A stretch of DNA of 64,000 nt from Aeromicrobium sp. Root472D3 (GCF_001426485.1 NZ_LMET01000001.1:1448363-1512362); one strand, 5' to 3'. Shown: positions 9,016 through 17,949, counted from the stretch's first letter. Translations and numbers: made by a program. Notes: a model not told the origin generated them from the sequence alone.

Positions 9016-10110
9016 ATGACGGCGCCCCCCACGTGCTGCGCCTGCGGGTCCGACGCCACCGACATCGTGCTCGACCTCGGCAGCGTCCCGGTCGCCGACA
9101 CGTTCCCGCCCGTCACGAGCGACCCGGCGGCCGATCCGCGGCACCCCCTCGCGATGGCGCTGTGCCGCACGTGCGGGCTGGCGCAGATCGCCCACGACGA
9201 CACCGAGGCGGAGCAGCCCCTCGGCGTCGAGCCGCGGGCGCTGGTCGAGCAGGCGGGGCGCGCCGTGGCGGTCGCCGCCGGCCGCGGCTGGCTGCCGGGC
9301 CGGACCGTGCGCGAGTTCCCCAGCCCGCACGGCGGCACCTGGGTGCCGCTCGTCACGGCGCGCGGCCACGTCGAGACGTCCGGTCGCGCGTCGGTCGTGC
9401 TCGACAGCTTCGGCGTGATGCACGAGCCCGACCAGCGTGCGGCGTGGCGAGCACGCGCCGCGGCGACCGACGCCGACGGCGTCCTGCTGGTCCAGTTCCA
9501 CTCGCTGGCGGCGATCGTGCGCCACTCCCAGTGGGCGTCGCTGCGGCACGGCCACGCCGCGTACTACTCGCTGACGGCGCTGCGCCGCCTGCTCGCCGAC
9601 GTCGGCATGTCGCTCGTCGGCGTCGAGTCGTTCGACCTCTACGGCGGGACGGTGCTGGCCGCGGCACGGCACGGCGAGCACGGCCCCGACGCCGGCGTCG
9701 ACGCGATGCTGGCCGACGAGGACGCCCTCGGCGTCACCGATGCCGCGGTCGTCGGCCGCCTGCAGGCCACGGTCGACCGTGACGTCGCGGGGCTCCGCAG
9801 CTGGCTCGAGGCGCGATCGGCCGAGGGCCGCCGCGTGCTGGGCTACGGTGCCGCGTCGGTGGCGGTGGCCCAGCTCGGGCTGGCCGGTGTCGACGCCTCG
9901 CTGCTCGGGGCGGTCGCCGACGCGTCGCCCGGCAAGCAGGGGCGGCGCATGCCGGGCACCGACGTCCCGATCGTCTCGCCCGACGACCTCGTGGCGTCCT
10001 CGCCCGACCTGGTGCTGCTGACGCTGCCCGACCTGCTGCCCGAGCTCGAGGCGTCGTACCCCGCTCTCGCGGGGCGATGGGTCGTCAGGGGTGACCGTGA
10101 GCCGTCGTGA
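9016..10110 (+). CDS. C-methyltransferase paralogue with eroded SAM-binding motif
   Basis: This 364-residue protein has the same overall plan as the protein at 4677. The zinc-ribbon cysteines are kept (Cys7/8, Cys10, Cys50, Cys53), as is the C-terminal Rossmann part VLGYGAASVAVAQ. The central methyltransferase domain is shortened by about 50 residues. Where the paralogue has VIEVASNDGYLL, this one has TVREFPSPHGGTW, so the glycine-rich SAM loop is missing. The usual YHEH active-site motif is also lost. It may be a non-catalytic partner, a different sugar-modifying enzyme, or a decaying copy. The frame is intact with normal codon use. Confidence 0.7.
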   Translation: MTAPPTCCACGSDATDIVLDLGSVPVADTFPPVTSDPAADPRHPLAMALCRTCGLAQIAHDDTEAEQPLGVEPRALVEQAGRAVAVAAGRGWLPGRTVREFPSPHGGTWVPLVTARGHVETSGRASVVLDSFGVMHEPDQRAAWRARAAATDADGVLLVQFHSLAAIVRHSQWASLRHGHAAYYSLTALRRLLADVGMSLVGVESFDLYGGTVLAAARHGEHGPDAGVDAMLADEDALGVTDAAVVGRLQATVDRDVAGLRSWLEARSAEGRRVLGYGAASVAVAQLGLAGVDASLLGAVADASPGKQGRRMPGTDVPIVSPDDLVASSPDLVLLTLPDLLPELEASYPALAGRWVVRGDREPS

Positions 10111-10578
10111 TCAGGTGAGCAGCGCCCACTGCCGGTGCTCCCGCACGTCGCCGAGCGGCGGTGCCGCCCAGCCCTCGCAGACGAATCCGGAGGTGGCCAG
10201 CGCCGCCTCGAGCGCGGTGTCGTCGACCGGCACGAACCACGCCACCCGGCGCACGTCCGCCCGCACGCCCGCGACGACGAGGTCGACGACGTCGGACGCC
10301 ATCTCGTCGGGCACCTGCGAGGAGCACTCGGCGGTCGAGGTGCCGGCGTCGACGCGGCACGTGAGCCGTCCGACGGCCACGCCGTCGACCAGCACGGCCG
10401 ATCGCGGCGGCGTCACCTCGACGGTGCCGCGCGGTCCGGTGGACGTCCAGGTCGCCGTCGCGCGGCGGTCGGACCGTCCTCGACGGCGCACCCGCCGCAC
10501 CGCGATGCGGGCCGTCGCCGGCAGCATCTCGACCCCGTGGGCCACGCGACGGACGAGCGGCTGCGGCATGTCGTCCAT
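10111..10578 (-). CDS. Hypothetical protein with a GNAT-like C-terminal end
   Basis: A protein of 155 residues that I do not recognise as a named family. The last 50 residues (VPVDDTALEAALATSGFV and then EGW) resemble the end of a GNAT acetyltransferase, where 'neighbour residue - GF - EG' follows the acetyl-CoA loop, but the acetyl-CoA P-loop itself is not clear. I chose the ATG at 10578 because GGGAGG lies 10 bases upstream; a GTG at 10596 in the same frame has no ribosome-binding site. It ends one base from the convergent gene at 10110. Confidence 0.6.
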   Translation of the reverse strand: MDDMPQPLVRRVAHGVEMLPATARIAVRRVRRRGRSDRRATATWTSTGPRGTVEVTPPRSAVLVDGVAVGRLTCRVDAGTSTAECSSQVPDEMASDVVDLVVAGVRADVRRVAWFVPVDDTALEAALATSGFVCEGWAAPPLGDVREHRQWALLT

Positions 10579-10610
10579 GGTAGGCCGACCTCCCACGAGG
10601 GGCCGGGCCG

Positions 10611-11723
10611 ATGGGTGAGCCGCGCCCCGTGAGGGTGCTGACGATCGGGCCCGCGCCGCTGTCGGCCGACAGCCGCGGCGGCATGGCCACGGTCCTGACG
10701 CTGATGGAGGCCCACCCCGATCCGCGGGTCACGATCCGCGTCGTCCCGACGTACGCCGACCACGGGCTCGTGCGCCGGACGCTGCTGGGCCTGCGCGGCA
10801 TGCTCGTCGCGTCCGCACTGATCCTGGCGGGGCGCGTCGACGTGCTGCACGTGCACCTGGCCCACGGGGGCAGCGTCGCCCGCAAGTCGCTGCCGCTCGC
10901 GGCTGCCCGGCTGCGCGGCACCGCGACCGTCGTGCACGAGCACAGCTACGACTTCTCGGGCTGGTTCGACCGCCTGCCGGCGTGGGGCCGGGCGCTGGTG
11001 CGGCGGGGCGTGGCGGCCGACGTCTGGCTCGTGCTGGCGACGCACCACGTCGCCGAGTTCGGCCGACGCCTGCACATGGACGAGGGGCGCATCCGGGTGC
11101 TTCACAACCCCGTCGTGCTGCCCCGGACCGCCGCGGGGCACGACGTGCCCGGTGCCCACGACGTCGTCCGAGCCGTCTCGCTCGGGCGTCTCGGTCGCCG
11201 CAAGGGCAGCTACGACGTCGTCGCGGCCGTGGCGCTGCTGCCGTCCGACGTCCGGGGGCGGTTGAGCGTCGTGCTGGCCGGCGACGGCGAGATCGACGAG
11301 GTGCGCGCGGCCGTCGCGCGGGCCGGGGTGTCGGACGTCGTCGAGGTGCGCGGCTGGCAGGGCCCCGCCGAGCGCGACGACCTCGTGCGCGGGTCGGACG
11401 TCTTCCTGCTGCCGAGCTACGAGGAGGGCCTGCCGATGGCGATGCTCGAGGCGATGGTCCAGGGTCTCGCGCCGATCGTCAGCCCCGTCGGCGGCATCCC
11501 GAACGTCGTCGGCGACGGCGTCGAGGGCCTGCTGGTCGAGCCGGGCGACGTCGACGCGCTGGCCGTGGCCCTGCGCCGTCTCGTCGACGACCCGGACCTC
11601 CGGCAGCGGGTCGCGGCCGCCGCCCGGGCGCGCGCCGAGCACTTCGACGTCGACCACTGGTACGACGACCTGACCGAGCTGTGGATCAGCCTCGATCGCG
11701 CCGCGCGGCGGTCACGCGGCTGA
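10611..11723 (+). CDS. Glycosyltransferase family 4
   Basis: This 370-residue GT-B protein has an N-terminal acceptor domain (GPAPLSADSRGGMATVL) and a C-terminal nucleotide-sugar domain with SLGRLGRRKGSYD and the retaining-GT signature E-x7-E in PSYEEGLPMAMLEAM. It transfers a sugar from an NDP donor to a lipid-linked glycan on the cytoplasmic face. The ATG at 10611 follows GAGGGG by 9 bases. It starts divergently from the gene at 10578. Its last 38 bases overlap the convergent glycosyltransferase gene, so one transcript ends inside the other coding sequence. Confidence 0.88.
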   Translation: MGEPRPVRVLTIGPAPLSADSRGGMATVLTLMEAHPDPRVTIRVVPTYADHGLVRRTLLGLRGMLVASALILAGRVDVLHVHLAHGGSVARKSLPLAAARLRGTATVVHEHSYDFSGWFDRLPAWGRALVRRGVAADVWLVLATHHVAEFGRRLHMDEGRIRVLHNPVVLPRTAAGHDVPGAHDVVRAVSLGRLGRRKGSYDVVAAVALLPSDVRGRLSVVLAGDGEIDEVRAAVARAGVSDVVEVRGWQGPAERDDLVRGSDVFLLPSYEEGLPMAMLEAMVQGLAPIVSPVGGIPNVVGDGVEGLLVEPGDVDALAVALRRLVDDPDLRQRVAAAARARAEHFDVDHWYDDLTELWISLDRAARRSRG

Positions 11724-12723
11724 TCGCCTCGCCGAGGGCCGCCGCGACGTGCGGCCGGCCGTGCCGCTGCGTGTAGGTGTCGCGCGCGATCCGCCCCTGA
11801 CGCTCGGCCTCGGCCGGGTCGGCGAGCACGTCGAGCGCATCGGCCAGGCCCCGGGCGTCGTCGACGTCGACGACGGGCCCGCCGGGCGGCTGCAGCTCGG
11901 GCAGCGCGCCCTCCGGCGACACCAGCGGCATGACGCCGAGCTGCATCGCGAGCACCTGGACGCCGCTCTGGGTGGCCCGGCGGTAGTGCACCAGCGAGCC
12001 CTTCGCGCGGGCGAGGGTGCCGAGCTCGTCGGCGTAGCGGAACGGTCCGCGCTGCCAGCGGACGCCGGCCGGCAGGTCGCCCGCGAGGTCGCCGTCGCCG
12101 ATCAGCACGAGCTCGTCGCCGCGGTGGTGCGGTCCGTCGCGGTGCATCGCCCAGGCCTCGAGCGCCACCGGGATGTTCTTGTAGGCGTTGAGGCGGCCGC
12201 TCAGCACGAAGTCGCGGCGCCCGTCGGCCTCGACGAACGGCGGCACGGCGGAGTCGGCGACGTCGCTGCTGAGGGGGACGACGGCGCGGTCGCCCCGGCC
12301 GGCCTGGTCGGCGACGTACTCGCTGAAGAACACCGTCAGGTCGGCGCGGGCCCGCCACCGGTCGAAGACCGCCCGCTCCCACCGCGGGCGCTCCTCGCCG
12401 GCGTCGTGCGGCCGGTCGTCGTGGACGACGTCGATGCGCGGCGCGGCGCCGGCCAGCGAGATCCAGCGGGGGTCGCGGACGAGCTCGGAGACGACGACGT
12501 CGGGGGCGAAGTCGCGCACCTCGCGGCGCACCCGCAGGAACGGCCGGTACGTCGAGGCCTGCTTCGGCCGCGGGTCGAGCACCCACTCGTCGTGGCGGGC
12601 GGGCCCCGACTCGGGGTGCTGGTCGGACGTCAGGAGCCGCACGTCGTGACCGACCGAGCGCAGCGCGTCGGCGTGGACGCGGGCCAGCGGGCGCATCCAG
12701 GGGGACATCCACAGGATCTTCAC
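11686..12723 (-). CDS. Glycosyltransferase, GT4-like with atypical donor motif
   Basis: This 345-residue protein begins with ILWMSPWMRPLARVHADAL and has a GT-B layout: FVLSGRLNAYKNIPVALEAW and VLIGDGDLAG match the donor-binding domain. The E-x7-E catalytic pair of GT4 enzymes is not present. At that place it reads RATQSGVQVLAMQLG, with Gln in both positions. It may use another catalytic arrangement or have lost activity. The GTG start at 12723 overlaps the stop of the upstream fusion gene (GTGA), so these are co-translated. Its end overlaps the convergent gene by 38 bases. Confidence 0.8.
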   Translation of the reverse strand: MKILWMSPWMRPLARVHADALRSVGHDVRLLTSDQHPESGPARHDEWVLDPRPKQASTYRPFLRVRREVRDFAPDVVVSELVRDPRWISLAGAAPRIDVVHDDRPHDAGEERPRWERAVFDRWRARADLTVFFSEYVADQAGRGDRAVVPLSSDVADSAVPPFVEADGRRDFVLSGRLNAYKNIPVALEAWAMHRDGPHHRGDELVLIGDGDLAGDLPAGVRWQRGPFRYADELGTLARAKGSLVHYRRATQSGVQVLAMQLGVMPLVSPEGALPELQPPGGPVVDVDDARGLADALDVLADPAEAERQGRIARDTYTQRHGRPHVAAALGEAISRVTAARRDRG

Positions 12724-14639
12724 GACAGGACCTCCGTGATCGCGTTCTCGTAGGCGTCGGCCATCGCCTCGATCGTGTAGTGGTCGCGCGTGCGCGCGAG
12801 GCCGCGGTCGGCGAGGGCGGACAGGCCCGTCGGGTCGTCCAGCACCGCGGCCAGCGCCGTGCGCCACCCCTGCACCGTGACGTCGTCGACGACGACGCCC
12901 GCGCGGCCGTGGTCGAGCATGTCGGGCACGGCGCACGTCGCCGAGGCCACGACGGGCAGGCGGCGGGCCATCGCCTCGAGGATCGTGAGGGGGAACGCCT
13001 CGGACCGGCTCGGCAGGCACACGACGTCGGCGTCGGCGAAGGCGTGGTCGGGGCCGGGCGACCAGCCCCGCCAGCGCACGCGGTCGCGCAGGTCGTCGGG
13101 GGTCAGCGCCTCGAGGCGCGCTCGGTCGGGGCCGTCGCCGAAGACGTCGAGCGTCCACGCCCGGTCGCGCAGCCCGTCGAGGGCCTCGACCAGCAGGTGC
13201 GGGTTCTTGAGCTCGACGATCCTCGACATCATGACGAGCCGCAGCGGGGCGCCGGGGTCGCGTTCCGGTCGCGGCGGGACGTCGGCCAGCCCGGCGGCGT
13301 GCGCGACCCCGTTCGGGGCGACGAACCGGCGCCGGGCGACGTCGTGGTGGGCCTCGACCTGCTCGCGGTGGCGCGGCGACAGCGCGACGAAGCCGTCGGC
13401 GCGCCGCATCGCGCGCGCCAGCCCCGCCGAGTACGTCGGTCCGTCCGGGTCGGGCGGCACGTGGGCGCCGACGAGCCAGCGACGGTCGTCGGCGCCGGGG
13501 CGCGCGCGCCACAGCGTGCCGAAGCCCGTCTCGGTGTTGGTGTCGCCCGTGACGACGACCGACGGGCCCGGCGGCAGGTCGGTCGCCGGCGCCCACCACG
13601 GCTGTCGGACGACGCGGACGGAGTGGGGCACCTCGGCGACCAGGGGGCCGAAGCGCTGCAGGGCGACGATCGTGACGTCGTGGCCGCGTCGCGCGAGCTC
13701 GGTCGCGAGGACGACGTGGTGACGCTCGGCGCCGCCGTACACGAGGCGGTTGATCGTCAGGACGACCGACGGACGGTCGGTCGCACCCCGCCGCGCCCGG
13801 GTGCGGCGCTTAGAGCGCTGCACCCGGTCGAGCACCGAGGTGCCGGCGAGGTACAGGTCGCCGCGCCGCGAGCCGGTGCCGCCGGACTGGTCGATCTGCA
13901 GGGCGATGTTGGTGCGCAGCAGGTCACCCGAGCGGGTCGACGCCGCGGGGTCGGAGGCGACGGTGCCGGCCGACTCGTGCAGCACGCCCGGCTCGTCGGC
14001 GAGCACGAGACGCCAGCCCGCCGCCCGCGCCCGCTGCTGCCACTGCGACTCCTCGCCGTAGAGGAAGTACTCCTCGTCGAACGCGCCGACCGCGTCCCAC
14101 GCCTCGCGGCTGATGGCCAGGCACGCGCCGGTCAGGTAGCCGTCGACGTCGTCGGGCCGGTCGGCGTACAGCTCCGAGAGGGGGGTGCGCCGCAGCTGCT
14201 CGGCGTAGCCCGCCGCCGACACGAGGGCGCGCACGACGCCGCGCGGGCGGTGCGCGACGTCCCACGGACGTCCGGCCCCGCTGGACGGGGGCGTCAGGGG
14301 CGCGGCCGCGGCGACGCCCGGACCGCGGATCGCGGCAAGGGTCGCGGTCAACGGTCCCTGCAGCAGGGCGTCGGGGTTGACCAGCAGCAGGTCGTGGCCG
14401 GGCACGGACGCCGCGAGGGCGTTGACCGCTGCCGCGAAGCCGATGTTGCGCCCGCCGCGGTGCCACGTGACGTCGGGGTGGTCGCGGACGACGTCGTCGA
14501 GCTCGGCGGCGTGCTCGGCGGAGTTGTCGTGCACGTGCACCGGCACGTCCGGCAGGTGCGTCGCGAGCCCCGCGAGGCACGTGCGCAGCAGGTCGGGGGT
14601 GCGGTAGGCGACGCAGCAGATCGCGAGGGGACGGCTCAC
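12720..14639 (-). CDS. Two-domain glycosyltransferase: GT2 fused to GT4
   Basis: One 639-residue reading frame joins two complete transferases. Residues about 1-270 are a GT2 of the rhamnosyltransferase/WcaA kind (CCVAYRTPDLLRTCL, GGRNIGFAAAVNAL, an aspartate motif in LLLVNPDALLQG, FLYGEESQWQQRARAAG). A linker rich in Arg leads to residues about 310-639, a GT4 (NRLVYGGAERHHVVLATEL and LPSRSEAFPLTILEAM with E-x7-E). Each half matches a stand-alone enzyme in length, so it could add two successive sugars. It starts at a GTG overlapping the flippase stop (GTGA). The frame is clean across the junction. Confidence 0.85.
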   Translation of the reverse strand: MSRPLAICCVAYRTPDLLRTCLAGLATHLPDVPVHVHDNSAEHAAELDDVVRDHPDVTWHRGGRNIGFAAAVNALAASVPGHDLLLVNPDALLQGPLTATLAAIRGPGVAAAAPLTPPSSGAGRPWDVAHRPRGVVRALVSAAGYAEQLRRTPLSELYADRPDDVDGYLTGACLAISREAWDAVGAFDEEYFLYGEESQWQQRARAAGWRLVLADEPGVLHESAGTVASDPAASTRSGDLLRTNIALQIDQSGGTGSRRGDLYLAGTSVLDRVQRSKRRTRARRGATDRPSVVLTINRLVYGGAERHHVVLATELARRGHDVTIVALQRFGPLVAEVPHSVRVVRQPWWAPATDLPPGPSVVVTGDTNTETGFGTLWRARPGADDRRWLVGAHVPPDPDGPTYSAGLARAMRRADGFVALSPRHREQVEAHHDVARRRFVAPNGVAHAAGLADVPPRPERDPGAPLRLVMMSRIVELKNPHLLVEALDGLRDRAWTLDVFGDGPDRARLEALTPDDLRDRVRWRGWSPGPDHAFADADVVCLPSRSEAFPLTILEAMARRLPVVASATCAVPDMLDHGRAGVVVDDVTVQGWRTALAAVLDDPTGLSALADRGLARTRDHYTIEAMADAYENAITEVLS

Positions 14640-16090
14640 GGCGACGGCACCTCCGCGGTCTCCTGGCCGGCGCGGAGCATGTCGCGGACGGTGCGCAGGC
14701 GCACGGGGCCGACCACGAAGTTGACCGCGAGGTACGCGACCCCCGCCGCCGCGACGGCCAGCAGCACCGGTGCGGGGCGCAGCAGCTCGGCGACGCCCGC
14801 TGCGACGACGAGCGAGGCGAGGAGCCGGATCGCGAAGCGCCACGGCGTCCGGTAGCTGCTGTGCCGCGAGAGCTTCCACGACGCGACGACCTGGCCGCTG
14901 AGCTCGGTCACGAGCAGGGCCGCGGCGGCACCCACCGCCCCCCAGACCGGGATCAGCAGCAGGTTCAGGACGATGTTGACGATCAGGTTGACGACGTTGA
15001 GCCGCACCAGGAAGACCTGCTGGTGGGCCGCGAACAGCGCCTGGCTGACGGTGCCGTTCAGGAACGTCACGCCGACGGCGACGAACAGCAGGGCGAGCGT
15101 CGGCGTGCCGTCGTCGACGAACTCGGCCGAGCCGATCAGGTGGACGACGGGGCCCGCCAGCACGAGCCCCACGACCGCGATCGGCGCGCCGACGAACATC
15201 ATGGTCTCGACGCTGCGGGCGGTGAACGTCGCGAACCGCTCGCGGTCACTGCCCCACAGGCCCGTCATCATCGACAGCGTCGACGACGCGAAGAAGGTCG
15301 GGATGACCGACAGCGTGAACGCGAGCGTCGAGGCGAGGTAGTACGTGCCGACCTGCAGTGGGCTGTCGAGCAGGCTCAGCATCACGCCGTCGATGCGCCA
15401 GTACAGGACGCCGATCACGAGCACCGCGGTCTGGGGCAGGCTCTCGCGCAGCAGGTCCCAGCTCTCGCGCAGCGCGAAGACGGGCCGCCAGCTGACGATG
15501 CGCGACGCCGCGACGCCCTGCACCACGAGGACGACCAGGGGCGGGACGACCTGGACGATCGCGAACCACACGAGCCCCGCACCGGTCTGCAGCAGCACGA
15601 GCGTCACGCCGAGCGACAGCACGCGGCTCACGACGTCCGACCACGCGACGGCCTTGAACCGGACGGTCGCGAGGAACACCGGCTGCACGCACGAGCCGAC
15701 CGTCGTCAGGGCCAGCCCGATCGCGACGATCGGCAGCACCGTCACGACCTCGCGCTCGCCGGAGTAGACCAGCAGACCGGTGACCGTCGCGACGAGCGTG
15801 AGGGGCACGCCGTACACCAGCGACAGGCCGGTGTTGATGCGCACGAGCCGCTCGAGGTCGCCGTGCCCCGACGTCACGCGGCGCACGACGACCGCACCGA
15901 TGCCGAGCTCGGTGAAGCTCGTCCAGAGGCTGACGAACACGATCGCGGTGGTGAGGTGGCCGTAGTCGTCGCCACCCAGGTGGCGCACGGTCAGCGCGAC
16001 CGTGACGATCGACGCGACCATGCCGAGCACCCGGAACACCAGCTGGTAACCGAAGGCGGCGGCCATGCGCTTCGCCGTCGGCAGCGGCAC
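14636..16090 (-). CDS. Polysaccharide flippase (Wzx/MATE-like, MOP superfamily)
   Basis: This 484-residue protein has about 12-14 hydrophobic helices. Its N-terminus reads FGYQLVFRVLGM and then VRHLGGDDYG, the classic beginning of oligosaccharide flippases that move lipid-linked repeat units across the membrane. I chose the GTG at 16090. An ATG at 16066 is possible; a longer in-frame extension to 16228 would run over the divergent gene and is unlikely. It is the first gene of a reverse operon with the GT2-GT4 fusion and the GT4-like gene, all joined by GTGA overlaps. Confidence 0.87.
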   Translation of the reverse strand: MPLPTAKRMAAAFGYQLVFRVLGMVASIVTVALTVRHLGGDDYGHLTTAIVFVSLWTSFTELGIGAVVVRRVTSGHGDLERLVRINTGLSLVYGVPLTLVATVTGLLVYSGEREVVTVLPIVAIGLALTTVGSCVQPVFLATVRFKAVAWSDVVSRVLSLGVTLVLLQTGAGLVWFAIVQVVPPLVVLVVQGVAASRIVSWRPVFALRESWDLLRESLPQTAVLVIGVLYWRIDGVMLSLLDSPLQVGTYYLASTLAFTLSVIPTFFASSTLSMMTGLWGSDRERFATFTARSVETMMFVGAPIAVVGLVLAGPVVHLIGSAEFVDDGTPTLALLFVAVGVTFLNGTVSQALFAAHQQVFLVRLNVVNLIVNIVLNLLLIPVWGAVGAAAALLVTELSGQVVASWKLSRHSSYRTPWRFAIRLLASLVVAAGVAELLRPAPVLLAVAAAGVAYLAVNFVVGPVRLRTVRDMLRAGQETAEVPSP

Positions 16091-16098
16091 CGAGACGG

Positions 16099-16129
16099 TA
16101 GGGTCGGTCTCCGACGGCGACGAGGGGAG
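16099..16129 (+). promoter_or_regulatory. Promoter and ribosome-binding site in the divergent flippase/glycosyltransferase gap
   Basis: A -10-like TAGGGT (16099-16104) is followed by GAGGGGAG (16122-16129), 8 bases before the ATG at 16138. The strong ribosome-binding site fixes the start of the forward gene. The 47-base gap must also hold regulation for the reverse operon, for which I see no clear boxes. Confidence 0.4.
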
Positions 16130-16137
16130 CTCTGCTG

Positions 16138-17205
16138 ATGCGGGTGTTCGTGCCTCTTCCCGACGGGACGGCCGCGGCCGACTGGGCTCGCCGCTCGGCG
16201 CGTGGTGAGGTCCCCGACTCGTCGCCATACGGGCTCCACCACCTCCGGGATCACGGTTTCGACGTCACCTTCGGTGATCGCGAGCTGACGGGCCCCTGGG
16301 CCCGGGTCGCGCGGTCGTTGCGCTATCGGACGTCGGGGCTCGAACCGGTCGAGGCGTTGCTGGACCTGCGCCGGATGTCACGAGGTGAGAGTGACGTCGT
16401 GCTGGCCTATGACGAGCGAACCGGGGTTCCTGCGGCGTTGTGTGCGCCACACTCGCGGTTCGCGCCCGTCGTGACCGGCATCGGGTGGCTGACGACCCGC
16501 GAGGAGGCCCACCCGGTGCAGCGCCGCCTCGCGTCCGTCGCCCTGCCCCGAGCCGCTGCCGTGTGGACGCAGTGCAGCGCGATGGTGCCGGTGCTGTCGC
16601 GCGAGTGGGGCGTCCCGGGGCACCGGGTGCACTACGTGCCGCTGGGCATCGACACCGACTTCTACCCTGAGCAGCCGTGGGCGCTCGCGACGCCGACCGT
16701 CGCGAGCGCGGGGGAGGACCGCTTCCGCGACCACGCCCTGCTGGTCGAGGCGGTCCGCCGCACCCGCGACACCGTGCCGGAGGCCCGGCTCGAGCTCGCG
16801 ACGGGCCTGCCGGTCGACCTGCCGGACGACCTCGGCACGCTCTACACGGGTCGCATGGGTGGGCGCATGCGCGACCTGTACGGACGGTCGACGGCCGTCG
16901 CGATTGCCCTGCGCCCGACGCGCACGGGTTCGGGGCTGACGGTCGTGCTCGAGGCCATGGCGAGCGGACGACCGGTCGTGGTGACCGACAACCCCGGCAT
17001 CTCCGAGTACGTCGAGCACGGGGTCACGGGCCTGCTGGTGCCGCCCGACGACGTCGACGCGTTCGCGTCCGCGCTGCGCCAGCTGCTCGCCGACCCCGAC
17101 CGCGCCCGGGCGATGGGCCGCGCCGCGGCCGAGCACGCCCGCACCGCGATGACGTCCGCGGGCATGAGCACCGTCCTGGCCGGCATCCTGCGCGCCTCCG
17201 CCTGA
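16138..17205 (+). CDS. Glycosyltransferase family 4
   Basis: This 355-residue GT-B protein has the acceptor domain start MRVFVPLPDGTAAADWARR and a GT4 donor domain with RTGSGLTVVLEAMASGRPVV and the C-terminal PGISEYVEHGVTGLLVPP block. It lacks the first glutamate of E-x7-E (SGLTVVLE), but other donor residues are kept. It is monocistronic, divergent from the flippase. As with the other transferases here, it probably extends a surface glycan at the inner membrane; linkage and sugar are not predictable. Confidence 0.85.
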   Translation: MRVFVPLPDGTAAADWARRSARGEVPDSSPYGLHHLRDHGFDVTFGDRELTGPWARVARSLRYRTSGLEPVEALLDLRRMSRGESDVVLAYDERTGVPAALCAPHSRFAPVVTGIGWLTTREEAHPVQRRLASVALPRAAAVWTQCSAMVPVLSREWGVPGHRVHYVPLGIDTDFYPEQPWALATPTVASAGEDRFRDHALLVEAVRRTRDTVPEARLELATGLPVDLPDDLGTLYTGRMGGRMRDLYGRSTAVAIALRPTRTGSGLTVVLEAMASGRPVVVTDNPGISEYVEHGVTGLLVPPDDVDAFASALRQLLADPDRARAMGRAAAEHARTAMTSAGMSTVLAGILRASA

Positions 17206-17222
17206 GCCTCCGCGGGGTCATG

Positions 17223-17879
17223 TCAGGCGATCTGGGCGTGCAGGTGGTCGCGGGTGGCCGCGGTGTTCGCGAGCCTCCAGACGACGTGATCGGCCGGCGC
17301 CCCGTCGTACGGTCGCAGCAGCCGCGCCGTGCCGCTCGGCTCGAAGCCGGCCCGTGCGAGCAGCCCGGACGGCCCGGGGTTGCCCACCGCCACGGGGGCC
17401 ACGACCCACGGCACGACGTGCGGGCGCTCGAGGACCCCCAGCACCGCCGTCGCCGTCGACCACGTCGTCACCGCGTGCGGCACGCTGCGCGCCGTCCACA
17501 GCGACAGCTCGGCCAGGCCCGAGCGGGCGTCGATCGCGAACGTGATCTCGCCGAGGACGTCGCCGGAGGCCCTGGCCAGCACGTGCGGCACGACGGTGCC
17601 GTCGCGGGCGCCGGCGCGGAGGTCGCGGACGCGCTCGACCCACGCGGTCAGCGAGCTCTCGCGGTCCCAGGTGTCGAGGCCCTGCGACAGGGACGGCCGC
17701 AGCCGCGCCTCGTCGAGCAGCCGCGCCCGGCGCCACGACGGCCCGTCGGTCAGGCGCGGGGCGCGCAGGAGCACGTCGAGGCCGTCGACGCGTCGCGGGC
17801 CGGCCGTGGCCGGGGCCACACGCCGGTTCGCGCGAACGCGGACGATTCGTCCGTCATGGTTGCCGCTCGCGATACTCAT
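17223..17879 (-). CDS. GNAT-family N-acetyltransferase
   Basis: The protein has 218 residues if it starts at the ATG at 17879. The core reads VLARASGDVLGEITFAID and then LSLWTARSVPHAVTTWSTAT, followed by VAVGNPGPSGLLARAGFEPSG and VVWRLANT, which matches the strands and C-terminal 'N-x-S-x-x-L-x-x-x-GF' of RimJ/RimL-type acetyltransferases. It could acetylate an amino sugar or a protein; the polysaccharide context favours the first. A longer in-frame start at 17981 would run over the promoter of the divergent Wzz-like gene, so the shorter form is preferred. Confidence 0.72.
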   Translation of the reverse strand: MSIASGNHDGRIVRVRANRRVAPATAGPRRVDGLDVLLRAPRLTDGPSWRRARLLDEARLRPSLSQGLDTWDRESSLTAWVERVRDLRAGARDGTVVPHVLARASGDVLGEITFAIDARSGLAELSLWTARSVPHAVTTWSTATAVLGVLERPHVVPWVVAPVAVGNPGPSGLLARAGFEPSGTARLLRPYDGAPADHVVWRLANTAATRDHLHAQIA

Positions 17880-17949
17880 GCACCACGAGACTATCCACCG
17901 GTGGCGAAGCCGCCGGACGAACGACGAGCCGAGACGTGGAGGACGAGCT

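Noticed and set aside
10579-10596. GTG at 10596 as start of the hypothetical gene at 10111
   Set aside because: No ribosome-binding site; GGGAGG fits the ATG at 10578.
16091-16228. N-terminal extension of the flippase to 16228
   Set aside because: It is Ser/Pro/Arg-rich, overlaps the divergent glycosyltransferase start by 91 bases and is not like the family N-terminus.
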